The position numbers and the translations under genes were made by a program. From assembly GCA_029203125.1 (NCBI GenBank), contig CP119317.1:434001-498000 (forward strand): DNA of 64,000 nucleotides. The letters are read 5' to 3'. Shown here one piece after another: positions 17,456 through 25,519 of this stretch (within the stretch, counting starts at the first letter, position 1; the number at the start of each line of letters is the position of its first letter). Source of the DNA: Candidatus Cohnella colombiensis. Its GTDB lineage: Bacteria; Bacillota; Bacilli; Paenibacillales; Paenibacillaceae. The notes under the pieces were generated by a model. It did no database searches and was not told the origin of the DNA. It saw only the letters and a list, made by a program, of their open reading frames with translations.

Positions 17456-18488
17456 TTATGGAAGCAGAGACCCCAATCAGCCCGATTCGATCGATGAGAC
17501 GTTGAAGCAATTATCGGATTTGAAGTTCGCATTAGATGAGGCATCGATTGTCGCGGCGACAGATCCGAAAGGTAAAATCATTTATGTAAACGATAAATTT
17601 TGCGAAATATCGCATTATCGTAGAGAAGAATTAATTGGGCAAGATCACCGAATTATTAATTCCGGATTGCATACGAAAGCATTCATAAAAAATTTGTGGG
17701 ATACGATCGCCTCAGGCCACGTATGGCGTGGTGAAATCCAAAACCGTAATAAACACGGGGGACTTTACTGGGTAGATACGACGATCGTACCGTTGCTTGA
17801 TAAGGAAGGAAAACCGTATCAATATTTAGCCATTCGCCATGAAGTTACTGCGCTCAAGCAAGCTGAAGCGGAACGACAGCAATTGCTGACCCAGATGATG
17901 CAAATTCAAGAAGAGGAACGCAAGCGATTTTCTCGCGATTTGCATGATGGGATCGGGCAAAGTCTGTTCTCACTGCTCATTTCACTAGATCGGATGATAG
18001 CTGAGGGACGGAATGCAGGGCTAGAAGACATTCGTCACAATGTGTCAGAGCTGATGGCAGATGTTCGAAGCTTAGCTTGGGAGATGCGACCGTCCGTGCT
18101 TGATGATCTTGGAGTCGTTCCCGCACTGCGTACATACTTGGATAATTTTTCGAAGCACTATGGGATGAAGGTTGAATTTATTAACGATCTACGTAAACGT
18201 CTGCCCATTCAAGTGGAGACAGCAATCTATCGCGTCATTCAAGAAGCGCTCACCAATATCGGCAAGTATGCAGATGTTGCGACGGCAACTGTAGAAGTTC
18301 GTGATCTTGGATCTTCGCTTGAAGTGGTGATCACAGATCAGGGTAGAGGCTTTACGAGAACAAGCACGGTAAAAGGTGTCGGTCTGCTTAGTATGGAGGA
18401 AAGAGCACGTGCGATTGGCGGCGAGCTGCGAATTGCATCTGAACCTAATGTGGGGACAACGGTAACTTTAATCATACAGAATTTATAA
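17445..18488 (+). CDS. PAS-domain sensor histidine kinase, NreB/NarX type
   Basis: 347 aa, soluble. The PAS domain covers residues ~30-130 (AATDPKGKIIYVNDKFCEIS, then GHVWRGEIQNRNKHGG, IVPLLDKEGKPYQYLAIRHE), then HisKA_3 with RKRFSRDLHDGIGQSLFSL (phospho-acceptor His) and HATPase_c (VIQEALTNIGKYA, DQGRGF, GVGLLSMEERARAIGGEL). It pairs with the NreC-like regulator. Unlike staphylococcal NreB, the PAS domain has one visible cysteine and no four-cysteine [4Fe-4S] pattern, so the sensed signal or cofactor may differ (haem or FAD are possible). TTG start at 17445. Confidence 0.82.
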   Translation: MNRNYGSRDPNQPDSIDETLKQLSDLKFALDEASIVAATDPKGKIIYVNDKFCEISHYRREELIGQDHRIINSGLHTKAFIKNLWDTIASGHVWRGEIQNRNKHGGLYWVDTTIVPLLDKEGKPYQYLAIRHEVTALKQAEAERQQLLTQMMQIQEEERKRFSRDLHDGIGQSLFSLLISLDRMIAEGRNAGLEDIRHNVSELMADVRSLAWEMRPSVLDDLGVVPALRTYLDNFSKHYGMKVEFINDLRKRLPIQVETAIYRVIQEALTNIGKYADVATATVEVRDLGSSLEVVITDQGRGFTRTSTVKGVGLLSMEERARAIGGELRIASEPNVGTTVTLIIQNL

Positions 18489-18532
18489 TTTCACAAATAT
18501 ACGCCCATTAATCGTATAATCGATTGATTTTA

Positions 18533-18562
18533 GGCCTTTCGCCAAGTAGCGGAAGGCTTTTT
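18533..18562 (+). terminator. Terminator after the NreB-like kinase gene
   Basis: GGCCTTTCGC-CAAGTA-GCGGAAGGC followed by TTTTTTG. Confidence 0.85.
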
Positions 18563-18689
18563 TGCAGTTTTTGCCCTATTTTGCAAGTGAGGTTTGAAAT
18601 TGGGTTTCAGTTGATAGATGCGATGGTGGCTTCGACATATGATAATCCCGAGCGACTGTTGGTGGAAATGAATGCGGAGGGATATAAGG

Positions 18690-20036
18690 ATGAAGGAGCA
18701 ATCTCATAAGATGAAGGTTGCGATTGATGAGCATCGGTCGCACTTGGAGAAACTTAAGAAATTTTATGAAGACTTGGATCGTGAAGGAGTTACGATCGAG
18801 ACAATGCCACAGCCACAGCGTGAACAATATCAACTAGAGGCAATTAACCTCACTCTTCAGCATGTTTGGGACAATAACGAATTTTATCGTTTATCACTTC
18901 AGTCGGCGGGGTTTGAAGAGCCGGTACTTGATCGGTTAGAGCAGCTGTCATCCGTGCCACTCTTGAACAAAAGCGTAATCCGCGGTGACAAAACAAAGCT
19001 GCTATGTGTGGAGCCGAAGCAGATTGGGCAAGTTCACTTAACGAGCGGGACATCGGGTAAGCCAATCTATACATCCTATACGTTGGCGGATCAGTATGTA
19101 TATGATTTATTGCCAAAATACAAGGAATTGTTTCCAGAGACGAGTGAGGATGTGGCGGCGATCGCACTTCCTTACGAATTTGCGCTGCCAGGGCTTGGGT
19201 TTCAGCGCTTATTTCAGTTTGCTTTCGGGGCAGCTGTCTTGTCTTTGGGCAAAGGGGGGTATATGGCCCCGGTAGATAAATCACTAGAGCTGATGAAAGA
19301 GTTTGGAGCGACGATACTCGTTACGACGCCGTCGTATGCGGCATTGCTGGCGGAAGAAAGCGAAAGCTTCGGTATTAAACTCGGTAGCGACATTCGATTA
19401 CGACGTATTGTGCTCACTGGGGAAGGCTGCTCCTACACATTCCGTAAACGACTCGAAGCTTGGTGGGGATGCGAGGTTTCATTTTTCTATGGTTCAACGG
19501 AATGTGGTGTGGTCGCCGTCGAGTGTAAGGAGCACACAGGTTACCATGTCGCAGAGGGGCATGTGAAGCTTGAAATTGTTGATCCAAGTTCAGGTGCGGT
19601 GCTCGGCTATGGGCGTACGGGCGAGATTGTCGTAACGACTTTATTGCGTGAAGGGATGCCGATGGTTCGTTATCGCAGTGGCGACATCGGGTATTTGCAA
19701 CAGTCGCGTTGCAAGTGCGGGACAACAATGGATATTTTGCAGCTCAGAGGTCGGATGGAAAATATGATGAGGCTTGGTGGAGAAGAGTACTCTCCTTTTC
19801 TAGTAGAGCAATTTTTACTCGAAGTGCCGGACGTTGGGCTATGGTATCACTTTATTGTTGAGGCGGAGAAGCTGACGATTGAAGTAGAAGCTTTTCGCAC
19901 GAAGTTAAGCGATAGGGAGCTTGCGGATCAAGTGCGAAAGCATATGCACGATCGTATGGGATTAGATTGCGAAGTGATCGTGCTTCCTAAATTGCCTCGC
20001 ACGTTCGGAAAAGCAACGAGGGTAATTATGAAGTGA
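18690..20036 (+). CDS. PaaK-like AMP-binding (aryl-CoA ligase family) enzyme 1
   Basis: About 448 aa, close to phenylacetate-CoA ligase length. Adenylation motifs: HLTSGTSGKP (phosphate loop), FFYGSTECG, YRSGDIG, LRGRMENMMRLGGEE, and the ending PRTFGKATRVI with a candidate catalytic Lys. The PaaK zinc-knuckle residues are visible (CKEHTGYH and CKCG). Such enzymes activate an aryl or other acid as acyl-AMP and pass it to CoA or another thiol. ATG 18690 sits eight bases after GGAGGG. It begins a four-gene operon with a second PaaK-like enzyme, a TPR protein and a chorismate-lyase-family protein, which suggests an acid such as 4-hydroxybenzoate as substrate (inference). Confidence 0.8.
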   Translation: MKEQSHKMKVAIDEHRSHLEKLKKFYEDLDREGVTIETMPQPQREQYQLEAINLTLQHVWDNNEFYRLSLQSAGFEEPVLDRLEQLSSVPLLNKSVIRGDKTKLLCVEPKQIGQVHLTSGTSGKPIYTSYTLADQYVYDLLPKYKELFPETSEDVAAIALPYEFALPGLGFQRLFQFAFGAAVLSLGKGGYMAPVDKSLELMKEFGATILVTTPSYAALLAEESESFGIKLGSDIRLRRIVLTGEGCSYTFRKRLEAWWGCEVSFFYGSTECGVVAVECKEHTGYHVAEGHVKLEIVDPSSGAVLGYGRTGEIVVTTLLREGMPMVRYRSGDIGYLQQSRCKCGTTMDILQLRGRMENMMRLGGEEYSPFLVEQFLLEVPDVGLWYHFIVEAEKLTIEVEAFRTKLSDRELADQVRKHMHDRMGLDCEVIVLPKLPRTFGKATRVIMK

Positions 20037-20068
20037 TCAGTGACTAGAGAGGGGAGTTGTTTGGGCAG

Positions 20069-21301
20069 ATGCAGGAGCGGGAGCTTCAGTTCAGAGATTT
20101 GCTGCAACGTATTCAGAAATCGCCGTTATATCAAGCGAAGCTGTCGGGGATCGAGATTGAAAAGTTGAGGTTAGCACAAATAGACAACCTTCCGCTAACT
20201 CGTAAAGATGAACTGCGGAAGGCTGGAGCATTCGGACATCTTGCAGTAGAACGCAAGCGAGTTGCCCAATATCATGAATCGTTCGGTACGACGGGAGAGC
20301 CTGCGTCATCTTGGTTTACGTTGGATGATCTAGCGGTTGGAGGCACGCAACTACTGAGCTGTGGAGTTCGGCTTAATGCAGATGATATGGTCCTAATTCG
20401 GTTTCCTTATGCGATGTCGCTTCCTGCATTCTTAATGCAACAAGCATGCTGGCAGGTCGGCGCGGGTATTGTTCCAGCTAGTAGTCGGACTGCAGTAACG
20501 CCTTATCCGCGTGTCCTCAACTTGATGCGGAAGCTTCAAGTTACGGTGTTGGTCGGACTCCCTCGAGAAATGGAATTGCTGGCTGAGACGTCGCGTTTAT
20601 TAGATGCCAAGGAGGAAAATCAACCGCACTTATTTCCTGAGCTTCGAGCGATTTGCGTGGCTGGCGAACTCATGAGTGAGCGTCGTAGAAAGCATATCGA
20701 ACGATTATGGGGCGTGCCTGTGTTTAATATGTTTGGATCAACTGAAACAGCGAACATTGCCGTCATGTGCGAATACGGAGTTATGCATGTGGCGGAGCAG
20801 GATTTCATCGTTGAAGCGCTCACGGAAGATGGCACTGCATCAGTTGCAAGTGGTGAACGAGGTTTCGCAGCGATTACGACACTGTCTCATCAGGCGTCAC
20901 CGTTGTTGCGTTATTTTAACAACGATGTTATCGCACTTGAGGAAGTGCATTGTCCATGTGGGAATACGGGAAGAAAGCTAACCCACTATGGTCGGAGCAA
21001 TGATCGCATACAGTTCGGGAATGTCGTATGTGATGCGGCTGATATTCAAGATGCAGTTTATTCGCTTGATCCTGTACCCATGGCATGGCTTGTAGAGGAA
21101 CAAGAGCAGGGTCTTCATTTTAAGCTGGAAATAGAGGGTTCCGTATCTGCGGTTCAAGACATGTTATCGGAGCAATTGCACTTTCCCGTCACAGTTGAAT
21201 CAGTACCCGTTGGAATGATGTTGGATCGTGAGGAGCTTGTGCGCAACGTTCCATCACGGAAACCAATCTATATACGGAAGTTTGAGCAGGATCGGAGGTA
21301 G
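20069..21301 (+). CDS. PaaK-like AMP-binding enzyme 2 (divergent, possibly altered active site)
   Basis: About 410 aa. It shares the fold and motif order with its upstream neighbour: HESFGTTGEPASSWF in place of the phosphate loop, MFGSTETANI, LLRYFNNDVI in place of YRSGD, and a CPCG zinc-type motif. The final Lys block (GKA-R-V) is replaced by VPSRKPIYIRKF. These changes suggest an altered or partial activity, for example only adenylation or transfer, or a non-catalytic partner of enzyme 1. The ATG at 20069 is 12 bases after GGGGAG; the TTG at 20057 touches it. Gene spacing (33 bases) supports an operon. Confidence 0.72.
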   Translation: MQERELQFRDLLQRIQKSPLYQAKLSGIEIEKLRLAQIDNLPLTRKDELRKAGAFGHLAVERKRVAQYHESFGTTGEPASSWFTLDDLAVGGTQLLSCGVRLNADDMVLIRFPYAMSLPAFLMQQACWQVGAGIVPASSRTAVTPYPRVLNLMRKLQVTVLVGLPREMELLAETSRLLDAKEENQPHLFPELRAICVAGELMSERRRKHIERLWGVPVFNMFGSTETANIAVMCEYGVMHVAEQDFIVEALTEDGTASVASGERGFAAITTLSHQASPLLRYFNNDVIALEEVHCPCGNTGRKLTHYGRSNDRIQFGNVVCDAADIQDAVYSLDPVPMAWLVEEQEQGLHFKLEIEGSVSAVQDMLSEQLHFPVTVESVPVGMMLDREELVRNVPSRKPIYIRKFEQDRR

Positions 21302-21306
21302 GAGAG

Positions 21307-21888
21307 ATGGGGAAGAAGGAAGATCGGAAGCATGGGGAGGAAGGGGCGAACAATGCTTCCTCCCAGTCGGTATCAGACAACCAATTACGAGAATGTCTCG
21401 ATCTTGGAAAAAATCATTTTTTATCCAGTCGCTGGTTAGAAGCGCAGTTGCTCTTCGAGCAGGCAATTGTTATCGCACCCAAAGCAGCTGAACCACATGC
21501 ATGGCTTGCAGCAACGTACGGTCGTCTAATCGAGGGTAAAAGCATGATGGAGAAGATTGAGCTACTGCCTCGATTTGAGAGCGAGGTTCAAGCGGCGCTG
21601 GAGTACGGCCCGAAGCTCCCACTCGCTAGGCGAGTGAATGGGGGAAGGTTGCTTAATACTCCAGATTCACTCGGAGGTAACGTCAGAGAAGCATTAGACG
21701 AATTTCTGTTTTGTATTAAACACGGTGTAGATGACGCGGACATCTGGATGTCCTTAGGTGAGTGTTACGCAAAGCTCGGAAATGCGCCAAAAGCAGTTAA
21801 AGCGCTCCTCACTTGCATCGAGCGCGATCCGCAGCATGTTAACGCCATTCAATTGCTTCAAAGATTGGAGAGTGAATCGAACTCATGA
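21307..21888 (+). CDS. TPR-type helical repeat protein
   Basis: 193 aa, soluble. After a charged ~35-residue N-terminus the sequence shows TPR-like pairs (RWLEAQLLFEQAIVIAPKAAEPHAWLAATYGRL, then GNVREALDEFLFCIKHGVDDADIWMSLGECYAKLG and PKAVKALLTCIERDPQHVNAIQLLQRLE). TPR proteins are scaffolds for complexes. It starts five bases after the second PaaK-like gene and ends 15 bases before the chorismate-lyase-like gene, so it probably organises these enzymes; that role is inference. Confidence 0.7.
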   Translation: MGKKEDRKHGEEGANNASSQSVSDNQLRECLDLGKNHFLSSRWLEAQLLFEQAIVIAPKAAEPHAWLAATYGRLIEGKSMMEKIELLPRFESEVQAALEYGPKLPLARRVNGGRLLNTPDSLGGNVREALDEFLFCIKHGVDDADIWMSLGECYAKLGNAPKAVKALLTCIERDPQHVNAIQLLQRLESESNS

Positions 21889-21903
21889 AGGGGGGAAACT
21901 GTA

Positions 21904-22503
21904 ATGATAAGTGAGGATTCGAACGATGGGATATGCAGATTCGAGGAATTGCACCACCTATTGTTTGAACTATTGATGAAGACAGATGGACGAACGACAG
22001 ATATGCTGGAGGCGCTCGTTGGAGAGAAGGTTAAAGTAGAAGTCATCTTGCAAAGGCAAATCGAGTCTGCCGACGCCATCGGCTTTCCGGGACTGACGGG
22101 CGAACCATATTATGTGAGAGAGTCAATATTAATAAGTGAGCTCAGTGGATGCGTCGTGTCGCACAACATCGTGCTCGTGTGTGCTGCACACGTTCCGAGA
22201 AAGATGTTCGAGGCGTTAGCTTTGAAACAGGAAGGAATTGGAAAGACAATCATAGCGCACGGTCTGCCCACTTCTCGCAAGCTCATCGACTATGGCTGGA
22301 GAGAACAGACGGCGATCAACGATTTATTTCAGCAGCCGCTGGAATTGAAATTTTCTACGAGTGTTACACGTGTGCCCTTTAAGCAATATGCGATCTATTT
22401 CGAGTCGGAGCCCGGAATTTACTTGCTGGAATACTTTAATCCGGACATTGTCAGCCTCCGATTGGGTCAAGCCCCCCAGGTTGACCAACCGGATGGAGCA
22501 TAA
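21904..22503 (+). CDS. Chorismate pyruvate-lyase family (DUF98) protein
   Basis: 199 aa. Matches the DUF98 type of chorismate lyase (as in mycobacterial Rv2949c) in motif order: an N-terminal LLMKTDGRTTDMLEALVGE, then PYYVRESILIS, VVSHNIVLVCAAHVPRKMFEAL, EGIGKTI, LPTSRKLIDYGW, and the ending YAIYFESEPGIYLLEYFNPD. The family makes 4-hydroxybenzoate and pyruvate from chorismate. Firmicutes do not make ubiquinone, so the product must serve something else; two PaaK-like acid-activating enzymes in the same operon are the obvious next step. RBS AGGGGGG before ATG 21904. A terminator follows. Confidence 0.78.
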   Translation: MISEDSNDGICRFEELHHLLFELLMKTDGRTTDMLEALVGEKVKVEVILQRQIESADAIGFPGLTGEPYYVRESILISELSGCVVSHNIVLVCAAHVPRKMFEALALKQEGIGKTIIAHGLPTSRKLIDYGWREQTAINDLFQQPLELKFSTSVTRVPFKQYAIYFESEPGIYLLEYFNPDIVSLRLGQAPQVDQPDGA

Positions 22504-22572
22504 GCGGTGGACAATAAGTTACTCCGGTTAACCTACACGCCGACCATTGGAGCTTCGAAGTGAATCTCAGCA

Positions 22573-22613
22573 AAGTGCCTTCGCCGTCCGAGGACGCCGA
22601 AGGCACTTTTTCC
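22573..22613. terminator. Hairpin between the PaaK/chorismate-lyase operon and the convergent TPR operon
   Basis: AAGTGCCTTCG...GTCC-GA-GGAC...CGAAGGCACTT followed by TTTCC; A-rich on the other side, so it could serve both strands. Confidence 0.85.
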
Positions 22614-22627
22614 GTGAAAATAATAAA

Positions 22628-22906
22628 TTACAGCTTGCTCCGATAGGATTTCAATGCATCAATGAAGTCCAAACTTGCAGCCTTCAGCTGGTCTCCTGCA
22701 ACGACTGCGCCACTTTTAAACGCGTCTAGAAATTTTTCGGTAATGATGGATGAAGGACGAGCAAGCTCCTCCGCTGATTCTTTTAAATTGTCGCCTATAT
22801 TGGTTGCGCCTTCCATCATTGCGGATACACATCTGTCTGTGTAGCTTGATAACGATTGGGTGAAAAGCTTCTTTAATTCGGAATAATCTTCATTAAGTTT
22901 ACTCAT
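22628..22906 (-). CDS. Small helical protein of unknown function
   Basis: About 92 aa, no signal peptide, predicted mostly helical and amphipathic (MSKLNEDYSELKKLFTQSL, GATNIGDNLKESAEELARPS, SLDFIDALKSYRSKL). The ATG at 22906 lies right behind AGGAGGTGAACC. I do not recognise it; the length and alanine-rich amphipathic helices recall polymer-granule (phasin-like) or membrane-surface proteins, but that is a guess. It is the last gene of the minus-strand operon with two TPR-like paralogues and a small membrane protein. Confidence 0.6.
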   Translation of the reverse strand: MSKLNEDYSELKKLFTQSLSSYTDRCVSAMMEGATNIGDNLKESAEELARPSSIITEKFLDAFKSGAVVAGDQLKAASLDFIDALKSYRSKL

Positions 22907-22934
22907 ACGGTTCACCTCCTCCCATAAATGCAGC

Positions 22935-23627
22935 TTAAGAATGGTTCTGAGTCCATTGAAATAGAGAGATCCCCGCAAGACTGAGTAACGCGCCAACCAG
23001 ATCTAAAGTGCTCGCAGGCTTCCGCTCTTCATGAGCTGTCACAGACACTGGTGTAACTGAAGACTTTGTGACTGTAAGCCCGTCATTATTGGATGCGACC
23101 GGAACTCCATTAAGGATCTGTACTTGTTTCTCGCAAAGATCAGCCTCATGTAATCGATGAGTCCGTCGATACACCTGTCCCAATTCCTCGATGAGCGATT
23201 TGTAAGTTCTCTCATCCAAACTGCCCGGATGGCGTATTTCTCCATCAAGCAACACAATAAAATCTTCAATCACCGATTCTGATCGATGGAAATACTGCTC
23301 TGGCAACTTCGAAGTGACCAGTCCCCGTAGTAGACGAATGGTTCGGTTCCACGGTTCAGCCAATATTGCCTCATCAAGGTGCTTAAGACCTTGCTTAGCT
23401 AGTTGCATTCGAGTGTAGGTGCGAACTTCATCTCTAGCCATTAATATTAATGAGCTCCCGAGATAAGCGCGAGTTACGGCACTGGTCGGATTTAGTTGAT
23501 GTAGATTCTCGAAGGCCTTCTTAGCCACACGTACAGATTCAGCATGTCCTGCGACTGCTCTGTTGTGCAACTTTATCGCTTCTGAAAGCTGCGACTCGAA
23601 TTCAGGATCTACCCTAATTGCTGTCAT
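22935..23627 (-). CDS. TPR-like protein with C-terminal membrane segment (paralogue of 23844-24359)
   Basis: About 230 aa. Residues ~1-165 are helical-repeat like and clearly related to the protein encoded two genes upstream: LAKQGLKHLDEAILAEPWNR against RTKQGLAALDRAVAWDPHSS, and LPEQYFHRSESVIEDF against LPEDVFHRTQLAIDDF. The C-terminus ends in a hydrophobic stretch (LDLVGALLSLAGISLFQW), perhaps a tail anchor. ATG 23627 is 12 bases after GAGGAGG; the TTG at 23639 touches it. Its start overlaps the end of the small membrane protein gene, so they are translationally coupled. Confidence 0.65.
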   Translation of the reverse strand: MTAIRVDPEFESQLSEAIKLHNRAVAGHAESVRVAKKAFENLHQLNPTSAVTRAYLGSSLILMARDEVRTYTRMQLAKQGLKHLDEAILAEPWNRTIRLLRGLVTSKLPEQYFHRSESVIEDFIVLLDGEIRHPGSLDERTYKSLIEELGQVYRRTHRLHEADLCEKQVQILNGVPVASNNDGLTVTKSSVTPVSVTAHEERKPASTLDLVGALLSLAGISLFQWTQNHS

Positions 23628-23829
23628 CAGTTTGTACAACCTCCTCGAACATGTCGTTGTTCACGTCATTACGATCCATTAAATGAGGTTGAACATCGAC
23701 AACAGAGTTATCTGACTTGGATTGTCTTCTCATCGCAATAATGACAAAATTGACAATCGTAAGCAGCACTATAATGCAACCGAGTACGAAACTGACGATA
23801 AACAGTGCTTTGTTCGATTTGCTCATCAT
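23614..23829 (-). CDS. Small single-pass membrane protein
   Basis: 71 aa: short basic N-terminus (MMSKSNKA), one long hydrophobic helix (LFIVSFVLGCIIVLLTIVNF), basic MRRQSKSD and an acidic tail of about 30 residues. It overlaps the start of the following TPR-like gene by 14 bases and follows the other TPR-like gene by 14 bases, so the gene is real by context. It could give a membrane docking site for the TPR proteins (inference). Family not recognised. Confidence 0.6.
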   Translation of the reverse strand: MMSKSNKALFIVSFVLGCIIVLLTIVNFVIIAMRRQSKSDNSVVDVQPHLMDRNDVNNDMFEEVVQTDDSN

Positions 23830-23843
23830 TTTTCAATATCACC

Positions 23844-24359
23844 TTACTTCCTTAATAGATCTAGCTGAATCTTTGCCTCATTCGCTGCAATCTCGTTGCC
23901 TAGCTTCCGATAAGCGACAATTAGATCTTGAAGAATGAGAATATGCTGCTGTTGTGTGATCAAGCCCGGGGTAATTTGAAGAGCGTTAAGCACTGTCATA
24001 AAATCATCTATTGCAAGCTGTGTGCGGTGGAACACATCCTCGGGAAGCTGAGTACATACTTTCCCCCGCATTATTCGTATCATCGATGAATGAGGGTCCC
24101 ATGCAACTGCACGGTCTAATGCGGCTAAGCCTTGTTTAGTTCGGTACATCTTTTCCAACGTATCGGGCATATCTCGTCCCATTAGTGTCAACGTACTGCC
24201 GTAATAGGCTTCGATTAGTGGATTGGAATAATGGGTCATTCGTAATTTATTGAATCTAATGTATGCTTCATTCACCGCCTTCTTGTTGCCTTCTACTGCT
24301 TTGTCGTGATGCTTTAATGCTTGTGCCAATCGATCCTGATCTGACTTTTTCTCCGCCAT
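23844..24359 (-). CDS. TPR-like protein, first gene of a minus-strand operon
   Basis: 171 aa, soluble, helical repeats: QALKHHDKAVEGNKKAVNEA, PLIEAYYGSTLTLMGRDM, RTKQGLAALDRAVAWDPHSS, MIRIMRGKVCTQLPEDVFHR. ATG 24359 follows GGAGGTTGTAGG. It is a paralogue of the protein at 22935-23627. The operon runs toward the PaaK/chorismate-lyase operon, which also has a TPR protein, so these TPR proteins may belong to one machine. No known function. Confidence 0.65.
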   Translation of the reverse strand: MAEKKSDQDRLAQALKHHDKAVEGNKKAVNEAYIRFNKLRMTHYSNPLIEAYYGSTLTLMGRDMPDTLEKMYRTKQGLAALDRAVAWDPHSSMIRIMRGKVCTQLPEDVFHRTQLAIDDFMTVLNALQITPGLITQQQHILILQDLIVAYRKLGNEIAANEAKIQLDLLRK

Positions 24360-24536
24360 CCTACAACCTCCAAACCGTAACTACATTCCACGTTATGGTG
24401 AAGGTCAGAGAGAAGTGTTGGGCGAGCGCGACTTTTTCATGATGGAAGCTAAAAATCCGCTGATGCACAGTGCGCATATGCATTCGTCTACATAAGCTTA
24501 GGAGAGAACCTGTCAATCGATTAGGGAGGGTGCGAG

Positions 24537-25376
24537 ATGAGTGAGTTTGAAGAGAAGAGAGGAACAGACGAAGCAGAACTTACAGCGGAAAATGATACAG
24601 AGCAACTAGAGCTCATCGTAGTGGAGGAGCAACAAGAAGAGCAATTAAGTAGTGAACCGGAATTAGAAGCTGAATCGGTAGACAACCTAATGGCAAAGGA
24701 TGCACCTCCGGAAGAGTTTGAACAGTGGCGAAGACTGATTCAAACGGAGTGGCAACGATTGGAGCTAGGAGACATGCCGATTATGTTAGAGCCGGATATC
24801 GTCCCGCTTATTGTGGCTGATTTTGTTGCACAGAAGGAACCTTCAACGTTAATAAAAGAAGAACAGATAGATCATAATAAGATGCAAAAGGATATGGCGG
24901 GAAAAGAGCACACAGAGCACAAAGAAGACAAAGAGGTCAAGGAAGGCAAAGAGGCTGAGAAAAAAGCGAAAAAAGAACGGAAGCGTGAGGAACGCCGTCG
25001 TTTGATTGCTTCAGAGCAAAGAGTGCGTCAGCAAACACAGACATTGCAACAAATACAGCAAACACAAGTAGATCCAACTCCAGTCAAAGACATTGTAGAG
25101 ATGCACGATGAAGTTCAGCCACAAATCGTGGAAACGAAGAGTCCGTCTAAAATATTATCGCAGTTCCATAATAACAGCACTAGACAAACAACAATAAAGA
25201 AGCGGAAGCTAAGAAACAAAATCCGCTCATCGGCGCAAAGAGCAAAGCCGATAGCTAGAATGACTAAAAAGCCGGTAGCGCGACGAAGCAGTAGAACTAA
25301 ACCGCTCATACGTCGGACGAAAGCGAAAATTGTGAAAAGAATTAGACGTGGGGTCAGGAAAGTGAAAGGGGCATGA
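24537..25376 (+). CDS. Polyampholytic protein of unknown function (acidic N-terminus, very basic C-terminus)
   Basis: 279 aa. The first ~75 residues are rich in Glu and Asp; a middle folded-looking patch has FEQWRRLIQTEWQRLELGDM; then come Lys/Glu-rich and Gln-rich stretches (QQTQTLQQIQQTQ); the last ~65 residues are strongly basic (RKLRNKIRSSAQRAKP, RTKPLIRRTKAKIVKRIRRG). No signal peptide or membrane segment. The basic tail could bind nucleic acid or polyphosphate (inference). RBS GGGAGGG before ATG 24537. It is transcribed away from the TPR operon, with 177 bases between them. Confidence 0.55.
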   Translation: MSEFEEKRGTDEAELTAENDTEQLELIVVEEQQEEQLSSEPELEAESVDNLMAKDAPPEEFEQWRRLIQTEWQRLELGDMPIMLEPDIVPLIVADFVAQKEPSTLIKEEQIDHNKMQKDMAGKEHTEHKEDKEVKEGKEAEKKAKKERKREERRRLIASEQRVRQQTQTLQQIQQTQVDPTPVKDIVEMHDEVQPQIVETKSPSKILSQFHNNSTRQTTIKKRKLRNKIRSSAQRAKPIARMTKKPVARRSSRTKPLIRRTKAKIVKRIRRGVRKVKGA

Positions 25377-25433
25377 GTTTCAAAGCATGACCTGTCCAGG
25401 TAAATGGGGATGACTGTGTCAATATTGTTACGA

Positions 25434-25476
25434 AGTGATCTAAATCACAGTTGGAACCCCTTCTCCAGTTTATGAT
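25434..25476 (+). promoter_or_regulatory. Fnr-dependent promoter of the cupredoxin gene
   Basis: AGTGATCTAAATCACA (25434-25449), one mismatch to TGTGA-N6-TCACA. The -10 hexamer TATGAT at 25471-25476 begins about 30 bases after the box centre, putting the box near -41.5, the class II activator position. Confidence 0.8.
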
Positions 25477-25519
25477 GTACTAGAAACAGGTTGAAGCCGG
25501 AGAAGGGAGCAGGAGTCAT

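Noticed and set aside
17445..18488. Direct call of NreB with an oxygen-sensing [4Fe-4S] PAS domain
   Set aside because: The four cysteines needed are not present; only the general kinase type and gene order agree.
18524..18709. 61-codon open frame between the NreB-like gene and the first PaaK-like gene
   Set aside because: It begins inside the terminator hairpin, has no ribosome binding site and overlaps the supported start of the next gene.
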